From Acanthaster planci (lineage: Eukaryota > Echinodermata > Asteroidea > Valvatida > Acanthasteridae), in the NCBI RefSeq assembly GCF_001949145.1, contig NW_019091423.1, positions 97,152 through 161,151 on the forward strand: DNA of 64,000 nt, in the 5' to 3' direction. Below the pieces are notes generated by a model. It saw nothing but the letters and a program-made list of their open reading frames with translations. It did not search any database and was not told where the DNA came from. Positions 38,701 through 49,100 of the stretch are shown one piece after another. Numbering within the stretch: position 1 is the stretch's first letter; each line of letters begins with the position of its first letter. The position numbers were made by a program, and so were the translations under genes.

Positions 38701-41700
38701 TGTCCCTAGGCGAATTTTATAGCAGCGAATGCTTTATGGCATCATTATCGGTGTGAACCTACATTAAAAGAACCAGTATTACGGTCCATTACTCTACCTT
38801 TTCGTGAATTTTGAGTTGTACTTCATGCAATGACGATGTGAAATAAAATAACTTCACAAAACCTACGGCACGAAATTGTGCCCTTATTGAGCCCATCAGT
38901 AGATCACCTGCATGCTAATGAGTTTACAAACATGCATAATGCATGCATATATAAGGTGCGTCCTGGATGGCCAGTCACGTTCACATGATTTGGACACTTC
39001 CATTTCCTTCAAGGGGAGGTATGAAACCCTATTTCTATATAAAGAACGTCAAGAAAGCTTATAACCAAAAAAATTTTTTAATCACTCTGTGCTCATGTTC
39101 TTGCTGCGTACGGTTGTCGTTGTCAAGTGCTCTTTTGTAAAAAAAAAGATCGCAGACTCCAGTGGCGTTTCCTCGGGAAGAACGGTAAGGCCTTATTGGT
39201 AAGCCCCCCTAAGGAAAACATGTTTTCTCTGATTGTATCTGTTCAAATAAATATGGAAGCATCCAAATCGAACGCAGTGTCATTTGTCTTTAGAACTCAA
39301 CTATAACAAGCTAAAAAGGGTATTTTTTTTCTGTTCATGCCAAGTTGCGAATTCTGAATGTAGATTGCATCATTCAGAGAAAACGAGGGGAACCCTTGCC
39401 CTCTGCTCGTGGTGGATAAACCCTCGTGCATGACAATGGCTACACATGTGCATTGTGTCCACAAGACTCATGTCATGGGATTATTTTTCTCTTTTCCAAG
39501 ACCACTGCTACTTTCTGGCAGACATGGAAAGAATTTGAGATCAAGCATGGGAATGAAGACACTGTGCGAGAGATGCTAAGAATCAAACGCAGTGTGCAGG
39601 CAACATACAATACACAGGTATGTAGTCCACATTCTGAGCATGTCAGCTACTCTAGAAGTTCAGAAGTACCCGGCGGTTAACCAGTGATGATTTGAGTCAT
39701 GTGGTGCTTTTCTGTAATATTGAAATGCTAAATGACACTTGTCTAACTACATGTACATGTCCAGTGTGTTGTCGGGCAGTCGCACCTGAACTCCAAGCAT
39801 TGGTCCTTGCTGTTTGTTGAAGTACATTGCCTTTCTTACAAGCCATTCAGTTCATCTTGTTGATTAGTGTGTAACCATGTAATATGTATGTGCCACGCCT
39901 GATGTGTAGGCCTATGTGGTTGCCAATGTCATCATGTTCAGTAACGGTGAGCTTGGTTTGACATTGCCTTATGTTTGCCACCATATTTATGCATTGTATT
40001 GGTCACACGGCAGTTTAGTAAAAATGCATGTCGACATGTGATGTTTCTCTTCGTTTTCATCAAACAGGTCAACTTCATGTCTGCCCAGATGTTAGCTGCA
40101 TCTAAGAATCCTGCCGGAACAGGTACTTGAAACAAAATTCAATATTTTGCTGCAAGAGTAAATTTCAGCGTCCTGTTTTACACGCCTGTGTGTAAAGCAG
40201 TTCAGTTCTTATGTTAAACCATGTCCTTAGCCCTACATGTATATGACTGCACACAATCTTGACTGGTATTCCCTCGTTTACCAGTGTCTGACCTAGGATC
40301 AGGTGGCTTAGATGACATGAAACTGCTAGAGCAGAGAGCCCAGGCCATGGCTGCGGAAGCTGAAGCTGACAAACCCAAGACCAAGAAGGACATTCTGTTT
40401 GTGCGGTGAGTGACTACAAACATTTCCCAACAATGCCGCCTCTGAAAAGTTTCACTCCGAAGAGAGGACAAAACCCTGACTGGTGATTACTCAGTGACAG
40501 GCCATGGTTGTTGATGCACTTTTGTAAAGTGGGTACATGCTCAGCATGAGTCAAGTATCATGACCTATGACCTCTAGAAGAATACGGCGACCGCGATGAT
40601 GGTTTCCTGGCATATTTGCTTCCAAGTTTGTTGCGAAATTTCAGGCCAACTAGGTTTCTGGAAGTACGGATTTCACTTTTTTTGGCTAATAACATTGTCA
40701 AGTGTCGAAAATGGCCTGATCTCAGTTTGCCTTCAACAAAAGCAACGTAAACACTCCATGCATAGTTAAGGCCATTGTGTGGCTCACTAATATGAACCAC
40801 ATGATTATATTGGGCTAATTGCTGCCAGCTTTTAAAAGAAATGGCGATTGTAGTTGCAAGAAATTTGCCGAGATTTCGTACCAATATAGCTGATAAATTG
40901 AGCTGCCACTCTGAATCGTCTGCACAAAGGTTGCTCCTCCTTCAATGGGTACCTCATTTTTGATCATACCTTCAGTGGGAGTGCCAAGGCTAGCGATGCT
41001 GAGCTGGCTGAAGCAGCAAGGATGGCTAACCCAGAGGAGATCAACATCGATGATGAGGATGAAGACAGCGGCGAGGAGGTTGATGGTGAGTTTATCTGGA
41101 GACCTTATGGCTATGTCTGAATTACATGGCTATGACTGGAAATAAGTCATGCAGCTTGAGGTAATGAATGAAGTAGCTAGTTGGTGACCTCAGTAGGCAC
41201 GTTTGTTATTTAAGGTTGGACAAGGCATTGGAACTGACAAAAAAGACCAGTAAGTTGAATCAGAGGCTAGTAGTCAACAGCTGGTTGATTGTGCCTGGTT
41301 CCCACTAACAAGAATATCTGTGCAAAGATTACTGGCAAAATTAACCTCTGGTCACTGAACAAACATGACAAGCAAGTGATTTAAACATGGCTGGTTATTT
41401 GATAAACTCCCTGGAAAATCCCCAATTTCTTTTCCTTTTCACATCAAGCATCAGTCATGTTTGTTCCAGAGGTTGATTTTTGCCGGTTACCTTTGCACAG
41501 ATATTCTTGGCAGTGGGTACCAGGCACAGTCAACCAGCTGTTGACTACTAGCCTCTGATTCAATTCACTGGTCTTTCTCGTCAGATCCGTTGCCTTGTTA
41601 CAGCTTTTGGTCTGTATTTGTTCAAAATCGCAGCCAATCACAGAGAAATGTTGGATGCAAAGATGACTGTCTAGTGAATGGATTACAGTGAATTCATTGA

Positions 41701-41809
41701 GCCAGTTTTAGTAACACTGTTTTCTTTCATTTTTTTCATGACTGCAGAGGTGCAAGTGGAGACTCAAGCAGTCCCAACCGAGGTTTTTGGCAACATACAA
41801 AAGGAGTGA
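23702..41809 (+). CDS. XAB2: XAB2/SYF1 spliceosome and repair factor, complete, 23 exons
   Basis: Seen: exons 23702-23737, 25300-25448, 26258-26381, 27141-27338, 28044-28178, 28516-28680, 29211-29270, 29645-29729, 31109-31260, 31734-31853, 32576-32676, 33807-33882, 34576-34662, 35323-35436, 35668-35754, 36513-36588, 37382-37491, 38000-38203, 39501-39617, 40068-40122, 40285-40405, 40976-41085, 41748-41809. All introns are GT-AG and all phases agree, giving 847 aa (human about 855). The first exon is only 12 codons ([12 protein letters not shown]). HAT/TPR-like repeats fill most of the chain (for example [20 protein letters not shown] and [20 protein letters not shown]). An acidic stretch (about 816-828) precedes the conserved end EVFGNIQKE. 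Known: XAB2/Syf1 belongs to the intron-binding part of the Prp19-related spliceosome and binds XPA and stalled RNA polymerase II in transcription-coupled repair. It acts in the nucleus. Confidence 0.97.
23862..24187 (+). mobile_element. GTTACG-family MITE, copy 1 (3' end truncated)
   Basis: Starts GTTACGCCCAAACTATAGCA and contains the 18-bp palindrome TCCCAACTATAGTTGGGA (23886-23903). The interior (ACCAATATCTGTTGGAAATG, TTGACACAATTCAT, CCAATGACATGACATTTGTA) matches the copies at 24972 and 53683. It stops at GATGCTATA without the terminal GTTGGGGCGTAAC. Lies in XAB2 intron 1. Confidence 0.9.
24972..25271 (+). mobile_element. GTTACG-family MITE, copy 2 (intact)
   Basis: Full copy of 300 bp. 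The start GTTACGTCCCAACTATAGCA and the end, read inward, GTTACGCCCCAACTATAGCA form terminal inverted repeats that continue as CATAAGTCCC/CATCAGTCCC. No transposase. It ends only 28 bp before XAB2 exon 2, so the acceptor branch region borders the element. No clear target duplication was seen. Confidence 0.92.
25464..25603. repeat. Short fold-back sequence in XAB2 intron 2
   Basis: GTTTGTTTCACATAGATCT and ATCAGTGATCC pair with GATCCATGTGAAACAAAC and GGTCACTGATC, making a hairpin of about 45-bp imperfect arms. Probably a small MITE. Confidence 0.65.
30333..30758. mobile_element. MITE with ~41-bp terminal inverted repeats, XAB2 intron 8
   Basis: The left end GGGCTGGCGACCATTTAGAC continuing CCGGTTTGAAAAGGGCCCCC is repeated inverted at the right end with one mismatch (GGGCCGGCGACC...). 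The interior is non-coding and rich in GGCCGGTAT-type words. Target duplication is not clear. Confidence 0.85.
33190..33731. mobile_element. Fold-back element with nested insertion, XAB2 intron 11
   Basis: Left arm 33190-33320 (AATAAGCCATTAGCGAGTAA through GGGGCAAGCTTTTGC) pairs with right arm 33415-33536 and its end at 33721-33731 (GGCTTATT). The arms are over 120 bp with few mismatches and a ~95-bp loop. The right arm is split by 177 bp (33541-33717) flanked by GCAAAT direct repeats (33535-33540, 33718-33723), which mark a later insertion. Confidence 0.85.
33541..33717. mobile_element. 177-bp insertion nested in a fold-back element
   Basis: Bounded by the 6-bp direct repeat GCAAAT. Removing it and one repeat restores pairing of the outer fold-back arms. 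The insert has no evident terminal inverted repeats; family unknown. Confidence 0.7.
35762..35784. other. Assembly gap (23 N)
   Basis: Run of N just after the donor of XAB2 exon 15. Confidence 0.99.
35943..36238. mobile_element. GC-rich fold-back MITE, XAB2 intron 15
   Basis: The left arm (GTATAGCGCC..., GGGCGCCATTTGAGCTAGCG, ATACGCCTGCGCA) is inverted on the right (CGCTTGCTCAAATGGCGCCC, GGCGCTATAC). Imperfect arms of about 115-130 bp with a short loop. Strikingly GC-rich against the A+T-rich intron. Confidence 0.8.
37002..37020 (+). repeat. (AAT)n microsatellite
   Basis: About six tandem AAT units in XAB2 intron 16. Confidence 0.8.
38241..39210. mobile_element. ~970-bp non-autonomous DNA transposon, XAB2 intron 18
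   Basis: Terminal inverted repeats: AGGGGGATTATCAGTAAGGC then CTTACCGTTCT on the left, and AGGGGGGCTTACCAATAAGG then CCTTACCGTTCT read inward from the right. No transposase frame of convincing length inside. Target duplication unclear. Confidence 0.75.
41219..41601. mobile_element. Fold-back element, XAB2 intron 22
   Basis: Left arm 41219-41370 (AATCAGAGGCTAGTAGTCAA, CAGCTGGTTGA, CAAGAATATCTGTGCAAAG) is inverted at 41453-41601 with few changes, around an ~80-bp loop. About 150-bp arms; no coding sequence. Confidence 0.88.
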
Positions 41810-42419
41810 TGAATCACCCAAACAGCACTTTCAACCCTTGTCAATTTGTACGTTAAGATAATGACCGTCATTAAATAGATTCTCTTTGGGTTTAAAAGAT
41901 CACTGTATTTAAGAAGCCATTTCTGGACATTTTGCATACAAAAGGATTATTTTGGACAAGAGTGTCATTTTCTGAAAGCAGACACCTCTTGGCTCTAAAA
42001 GGGGATAGAGGATGGCTCAAGATTTGAGAGGGAGCTTGGAGGGAATTGGCATTTTAATTTTTTTCATCAATTTTTGTGCCATCTCAAATTCACATCTGTA
42101 GTTTAACCAGTGTCTTAAATAGTCTCAATTGTAGAAATCACGTAAACATAATTAATGGGGGGGGGAATGCATCAGTTTACAGATTTCCTTATTGGAGTAA
42201 ATGATCAAAACTAGGGCTTTGAAAATATGATACAGTCCTGTGTAAGAGAAACTTTATACTTTGGAAAAATTGTAGTCTCAAGTTCCACAATTCGTATTAA
42301 AGAGAATGAAGGGCCTCTCGTTAGCATGCTGTAAAGAGACATATTCATTTTTTTGTCAGCACACAGAACGTGACATTTGTGGATAAACTACATCGCTGGA
42401 AATGGAAGAGTTGTTGCTG

Positions 42420-42425
42420 AATAAA
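42420..42425 (+). terminator. Poly(A) signal of XAB2
   Basis: AATAAA about 610 nt after the XAB2 stop codon, followed by a T/GT-rich stretch (CTTGTTTTTTTAAATGTTCG). The best candidate for the XAB2 3' end. Confidence 0.7.
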
Positions 42426-42472
42426 CTTGTTTTTTTAAATGTTCGTGTGTAAATTGTTTGATGTTCCGAGTC

Positions 42473-42478
42473 TTTATT
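42473..42478 (-). terminator. Poly(A) signal of the convergent Q-rich gene
   Basis: AATAAA on the minus strand, about 650 nt after the stop at 43131-43133. It faces the XAB2 signal at about 50 bp, so the two transcripts end almost back to back or overlap slightly. Confidence 0.65.
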
Positions 42479-43130
42479 GCAGTTCTGTGACAATATAAAT
42501 GGTGCATGCATAACTACCGCCTAAACATTTCCAGTCTAAATGCAAAGCTCAGAATACTGATGCTTTTGACAGTATCTATTAACACATTATAAGCCTTACA
42601 CTCGAATCAAGTTACACATTATTTTCTGTGGGTAACAGCCAATTAGTATTGATTTAACTGCACCTTCCCAGGCATTTTGCTGGAAACTTTACTGAATCCT
42701 CTGTCACTGTACAGAACCTCATGGTGCATTCTATGTACTTTTGTGGATTATCTACAGTATGTCAAGTATTAAACACCGAAGTGAATACTTTACGTGCACA
42801 ATGTGCAATGTAAAAGGCAGTGCGTGAACCAACACACGCGTGTCCTCCATTCACTTGCACTGCACTTCCTTGTACAAAATGATGTCACACTTTGGGACTC
42901 TACAGGGTGGGCTATATACATGAACGATTCTTAAATTCTACAGTTCTTTTGGAACCACTTTGCGATTTTTAACCCTCATGCTGGGAAGGTACATTGTATG
43001 AAACAGCATTTTCCAAAATGGTAAAATTAAAAGAAGCTAACTGGCCTTCAAACCACAAGATGCTTTGCTTGGCTTTTTAATGCAAGCACAAGATTGAATG
43101 ATTTTGCAATGAGAAAAGAACAGTGCATTT

Positions 43131-46100
43131 CTAGTGTTTTGACTTGCTTGGATTGTTTTGCCTGAATACAGGCATACCCTGCCCCACTGGTGCTTGTAAC
43201 TGCAACTCTGGAAGCAATGACTCAATGTTCAGCTGGGAGGCCTCATTGGCAAGTGATGAGGATGAAGCCTGGCCATCATTTGAATCTCCTTGGAGGACAG
43301 ATTGAACTGTGCTGTCTCTTGCTAGAGCAGCAAGATCAGAGGCAGAGCTAGTGGCTGTGCGTGATGCCCTCCCATGGAGCTGATGTAGTGCGGATCCTAC
43401 CGTTGGCCGTATCTCCTGGGAGTTCAGTACCCGGCTGAGCCGGGCTATCGCTGCTGCATCCAGCTCGCCGGGGAGGTTGACTTGCTGGATGCCGTTGCCC
43501 TGGGATTGGCTTGGGTCGCCAGAGCCCAGGGGGATCTGCTGCAGCTCCACTATCTCCACCATTTCCGGGTTGAGAGAGTCTTGACTGAGTGAAGTGGCGG
43601 TCAAGGCCGAGCTGGTCATGCACTCAGTGGTCAGGCTGGGTGGGAGGGAGACCAGGATTTGCTGCTGCTGCTGGGGGGCCTGGCGCGAGTCTCCAGCACT
43701 CAGGAGTTGGCCATGCAGTCCTGTCCCGCCCAAGAGGAAGTTCTGTTGTATGGCCGGAATGGCCTGGATGATGACTTGGGCCGGCTGCACTGCACCCTGC
43801 CGTGCTGCTGGACCTTGTTGTTGCGATTGCTGTTGCTGCTGTTGTTGGGGCAACAGCTGGGTTGATGTGTTCAGCACTGAGTTGTTGTTCAACATCTGTC
43901 CGCTGTTCAGAGCGTTCAGCAGGGTCACGGCAGCATTGTAGCTGGGTGGGGGTTGCGACGCTGTTGCAGCTGCTGCTGTGACAGTCTGAACGGTTGTCCC
44001 GCTGCTGACACCACTGCTGCTGGGAATCCCCAGCTGCTGCAGCTGCTGTGCTGTCATCTCACTCTGCATCTCCAGCAGCAGCTGGTGCATGTTGTTCTGC
44101 TGCACATTGATTTGGTTCTGGAATTTCCTGCAGCAGTTGCTGTGTGTTCTGCTGCAGCAGCCGGCTGTCCATCATACCTTCCATGGCTACAGACGGCTGC
44201 GCCACCGTGACTGCTGTTCCTGTGGATGCTACTTGCTGCTGCTGTGCTACCAACTGCTGTGCAATCTATTGTGGAATCAAAGCCAAATGCACAGTGGTAC
44301 AGTATCTAGTGTCTTTTGTGTCTTGGATACATGTGACTACTACTGATGCCCTACCGGTATTTACACATACATGATTTGGCAGCAAGCCAATGCCGCACAC
44401 ACAAGTGTGCGAATAATGCACGTGATATGCCAGGTGATTTTTAAAAATGACCTCTCAAAGAAACCCCAAAATGACACTGTTCTGAAAAGAAGATATTTTA
44501 TTCACTGTATTGATACCCCCCGCCAGAAATGTCGGAAGACTTTGATGCATATAAAATTATGTATTCGCCCTCTCTGATTTGCACGTTTATAACACTGTGA
44601 CATATGCGTAAATCGGTATAAAACTCATGGAACCCTACACTTGTGTAACTATGGGACTTCAAGATGTTTGATTAGTGCACCAGTGAGATGTTACCTGTTG
44701 GGCTCCAAGCTGATGCAGTAAGAGTTGCTGCTGTGCTACTAGCTGTGCTACCTGCTGCTGTTGCTGCTGTGTAGATGCCTGCTGTGTCTCCGCCTGCTGG
44801 CGTGCTGTGGACTGGCTGCCAACTTCCTCCGACGTAGCCTGTAATCAGTAGCAATTGGTAGTACTTTCTCGCTTAAAACTGCTTTCTTTCTTGGTGTGGA
44901 GTTGCGATATCAGATCAAATATTCACGCTTTGAGCTTGTCAAAGTTGAATCCATTTCATCACAAGCAGATTTCGCTACAAATGTTTCGTAACAAGCAGTT
45001 GACTTCACTTTTGCATTCACCTAGACTGAACAGGCCTTGATTCTAAGTTTGTCAACATATGCCGCATGTTAACATCAACAATGAAATTATGTTTCCAGGA
45101 ATGGACTAATTGAAAATGTTTACATGTAACGTTAAATATACACAAATCTGTCTACAGTCAAACAGACAATGTGTCCTATTATTAAACGAATTCTCCATGG
45201 TTGCATTAAACACCCACGCAACTTTTGAACAATCCCAGTTGAGCTAGGGTCCTGAATTTTTGTGCATACAAACAGCACAACAGAGCGGTCGCCTGCCCAA
45301 ATGGAACACAACCTGTGAGTACTGGACAGTGCTTGAACATGCATGGAATACCAGGAGGGTTGTGAAGCAGGTGTGGGACTATTGGGCATTTGGAGGTGGG
45401 CAGTCTCAGGATAAATCCAAAGGTTGGCCCGCTTAGCTTTACAAACCTGCTGCTGTGCCTGTATTATCTCTTGCTGCTGTGTCTCTGACAGCTGCTGCTG
45501 TTGCTGTTCCTGCTGAAGCTGCTGCTGCTGTTGGCGCTGCTTCTGCTGCAGGCGTTTCTGCTGCATGGCAAGCTTGTGCTGTTGCAGTTGCTGCTCGATC
45601 ACCGACTGCTGCTGGCTGATGCGACGCTGCTGCTCATCCAGGTGCTGCTGCAGTCGCTTCAGCTGGTTCTGCTGCTCACGCAGCTGTGTCTGTGGTGTAA
45701 AACAAGTGTATCATTTCTTGTGAGAACGTACAAGCTGTGAACTGAGAAACCAAGGAGGGATCCAAGTTCACTGGAATACAGGAATACACAGGAACGCGTA
45801 GGGCCATGGCTCCACCTGTGCCTTTGTATGCCTGTATGTAGTGAATGAGATCCAACACTTTGAGCAACAAACGAGTAATCACAATGCCATTATATCATTA
45901 TCACAAATGTCTGAGACAGCAACAATGAAGAACAAAAACAAATGCAAACACAGAAATAACTGCTCAAAAAAGTTGCAAACTAGGACAACAAAATACAGCA
46001 ATAATATAGGGCGAGGATACAGAAAGTTAGGCTTTATAACAGGCAGCGATATTCCCATATTCAACAATAAAGAGCCTAATAAGTAAGTTTTGTGACATGT

Positions 46101-49100
46101 GAAAGCCTGATGTGACAGAGAACGATGTGCTTCACTCGGCATTACCGCTGTCAGTGCAGGTGTCTCAATGTCAGTAGCAGCACTATTGTTATCTCCGCCC
46201 CCTCCCCCCTCAGTGCTGGTGGTCCTGTCCGTGCTGGCCTTCTGGGCCACTGGCTGGCTCTCCCTGGTCCCCAGCACGTCTTGCTCCAGCTCACTCAGGC
46301 TGCGCTGGCGCCGAGGGTGGTTCTTCCAGTACCTCTTGAGGCCGTGGGCCGGTGGCTCCCGGTCCCCGCCCGTCTCACGCATCTGGGTGGCCACGCTCTG
46401 GATGGTACTCAGGCTGCAGCCGGTCACCAGCGTGATGAAATTGGCGCAGTTGGAGACCTTACCTGCCCGAGGGGAAAGAATCCACGAGGCCATTGTTAAC
46501 ATCTTAGATTTAGTAGGTATGGTTTTTGATGACAGATTTTGCTATACCACAATCTGAAAGGTGGTCAAACACAGCCACAATGTATTAGTAATCTCAGAGT
46601 CACTGTCTAGTCCATAGCAAGTTATTTCATAAGACCAGTCACCAGACTCAGGGTGAACAACAACAAAAAAATGGTTTTATTGCAGTTCATTTGAACAGCG
46701 TGTGACTTGACTTGTAAGCCGATGGCTTGTGATAGACTCAACCACAAATACAAGTCTGATATAACTGTTCAACTAGGGTTGTGTTTGATAAACAGGTCAA
46801 GCTGTAAAAGACTAAACATTTTGAACCAAACATCTACAAACTCTTAAAATGTTGACAAAGCCTTAGTCCTAAACAAGTCCAAGTGCTGAAAGCAGAAATA
46901 TAGGTTTAATCCAGGTGAAGTGTGACATTAGAATAAACTGCAATATGGCCCAATTCACAGACAACCAATATTGTTGTTTCAATTTTGTTGTACACGTATC
47001 CCCATCTCACTGAGTTTTAGACCGCAAGTGATCTTGCAATCATACTTAATAAAGTTGAACAACCCTTCACCCAAATACGCAGTGCTGTCTCAACCGCAAT
47101 TCCTCCATTACCTATCGAGCTAGCTAAGCGAGCTGTTTCTCACCATGACCTACTCAAAGCATGTTTGCTGAGAGCTCAGCTACTCACCTGAGGGGGTCAG
47201 CATCTCAGCGAGGACTTTCCTTGCCTCGGCCTGGCCCGAGTTGGCTCTCTCCCGCCATGTCTTGAGTAGTACAGCATGGCTCTGTGCCATCTAAGAATAA
47301 AATATCACCACCACACTTTCTTTGATTTCTCCCCCAAATTATTAGATATGAAGAGTTATGCTTGAGTGCTACTTTCAAACAGTTCTAACAGGCAAGTGAG
47401 GGCTCTGCTGTGAACAAAGATGCCAATGCAAGGGCCCACATACAGCTATTAGAGGGATCTCTGCAGGTGGTACGTTAAGTATGGCTCCAGTGCCAGATCA
47501 GGCAACTGCCAAAGTGAAATCTCAGGTGAAGGCTCAGATTAAAGTGAAGGTGCCAGCATACCCGTAGGTGACCCAGTGAAATTGCCACTGCAGGTGCTGA
47601 CTGCTTTTGGCAAGAGTGTTACGTAAATCCACTACGTGATACCTGAAAGCCTAAAGTGCCGGAGGCAAAGATGTCAATTGGTCTGATGCACTTGCCCAAA
47701 ATGTTAGGAGAACCAGAAAAACTTACATGTGCATGTATTGTTCCAACATGATATGAGGCAGTATTTGAAATGTATTGGTCACAGGTCCCTATGTCTATCA
47801 CAAGTCTTTCAGTTTTAAGTCAAGTCACAAGCTCCTCAAATGGACCATGAGAAAAGCATTCCTATGTCATCTGCTACTTACGACTGGGCTGGTGACTGGC
47901 ATTGTGACTGGCTTTATATGAAAAGACTTGTGATGGACTCAACGACAACATTTTATCGTGAATTTAAAAATCAGACAACTGCTGGATGACATATCCTTCA
48001 TGTAGCCATTACAAATATCTTATGAGCTCTCAACATTTTGGACCCAAAAAACACATTAAAAAAACAATAAAAAAGTAGGAGCAGGACCTCACCAATGAGC
48101 ACTCAGCCTCGCAGCATTTGATGTCGGATAGCTCAGTGATATCCTTGAGCAGGCCCAGGGCCATCTTGCCCTTGGTTCGTTCAATCCTCTCCCGCCGTTC
48201 AGGCTCCGTCTTTAGCTTCTTGTGCAGGAAGTTGTTGGAGTAGCTCAGGATGCGCTGGCATGCTCGCTCACAAAACTTGAGCTGGTTGCGCAGGTACTGA
48301 CGGTTGGTCAGCACAAACTCCTCAAACTCTTTGGAGCGCTTCTGGCCATTACCCAAGCCCACTTTGCGGAATCTGATCAAGTGCGGGAGGAATTGAGAAA
48401 TTTGGTGACCATGGTAACATTGCAACTGGTCATTTGAGGCAGTCCCCATCGATAGCGATAAGGATTGTTATAATTATTGTGCATAGCCAATGGCTGGAAC
48501 GAGCATGCTGAGTCGTTACCTTAACCATTAGAGCTAGGGTGGGGAGGCTAAATCTCCCCCATATATTTTTTACTACTGCAATGCATTTTAAAAAAATTGT
48601 CCTGATGACGCTGGAGTTTTTCTGCTGGTGCCTTGCAGTAATTTTAACGCCAATTTGAAGAAAAATGGAATTTGTTGTCACATATCTATTATTCCTAGAA
48701 AGGTCAATGCAGCAACATGCATTAGAGGGTGAACTACAAAACAATTGGTATCCACCTTGAGCAAAAGCGCCCACTCATCGGTTGAAAAGAGCCTTGCTGG
48801 TAGGCAGTGTTCATTTTGTTGGCAATGATGCAACCGCAATGCATGCATTTCATAGTCAATTGTGAACCAGCCAAGTGCAGTTCCCATCAAAGGAGCCTTC
48901 ATTGCTAGGAAAATTGCGCCCTCTTTTGGTCCCGCTTTGGGCCCATCAAGATTGAATTGAAACGTCAAGGATGAATTCCTAACGAGCATCTTTTGTGTGC
49001 CTCCTAAATTTGAAAAAAAAATTGGTCTGGGACAGCTGACATCTTGGAAGATAGTGGCATCCCCCTGCCCCACTCAAGAGAGCAAAGGCAAACAGCTCAC

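Noticed and set aside
43589-44374. Plus-strand frames rich in Leu, Cys and Ala (for example from 43594, 43953 and 44089)
   Set aside because: They are antisense readings of the CAG-rich coding exon on the minus strand; the minus frame has consistent splicing and protein features.
45501-45740. Leu-rich plus-strand frame
   Set aside because: Antisense shadow of the Gln-rich exon 45689-45447.
46125-46557. Plus-strand frames opposite exon 46462-46146
   Set aside because: Shadows of the minus-strand exon, which has matching phases on both sides.
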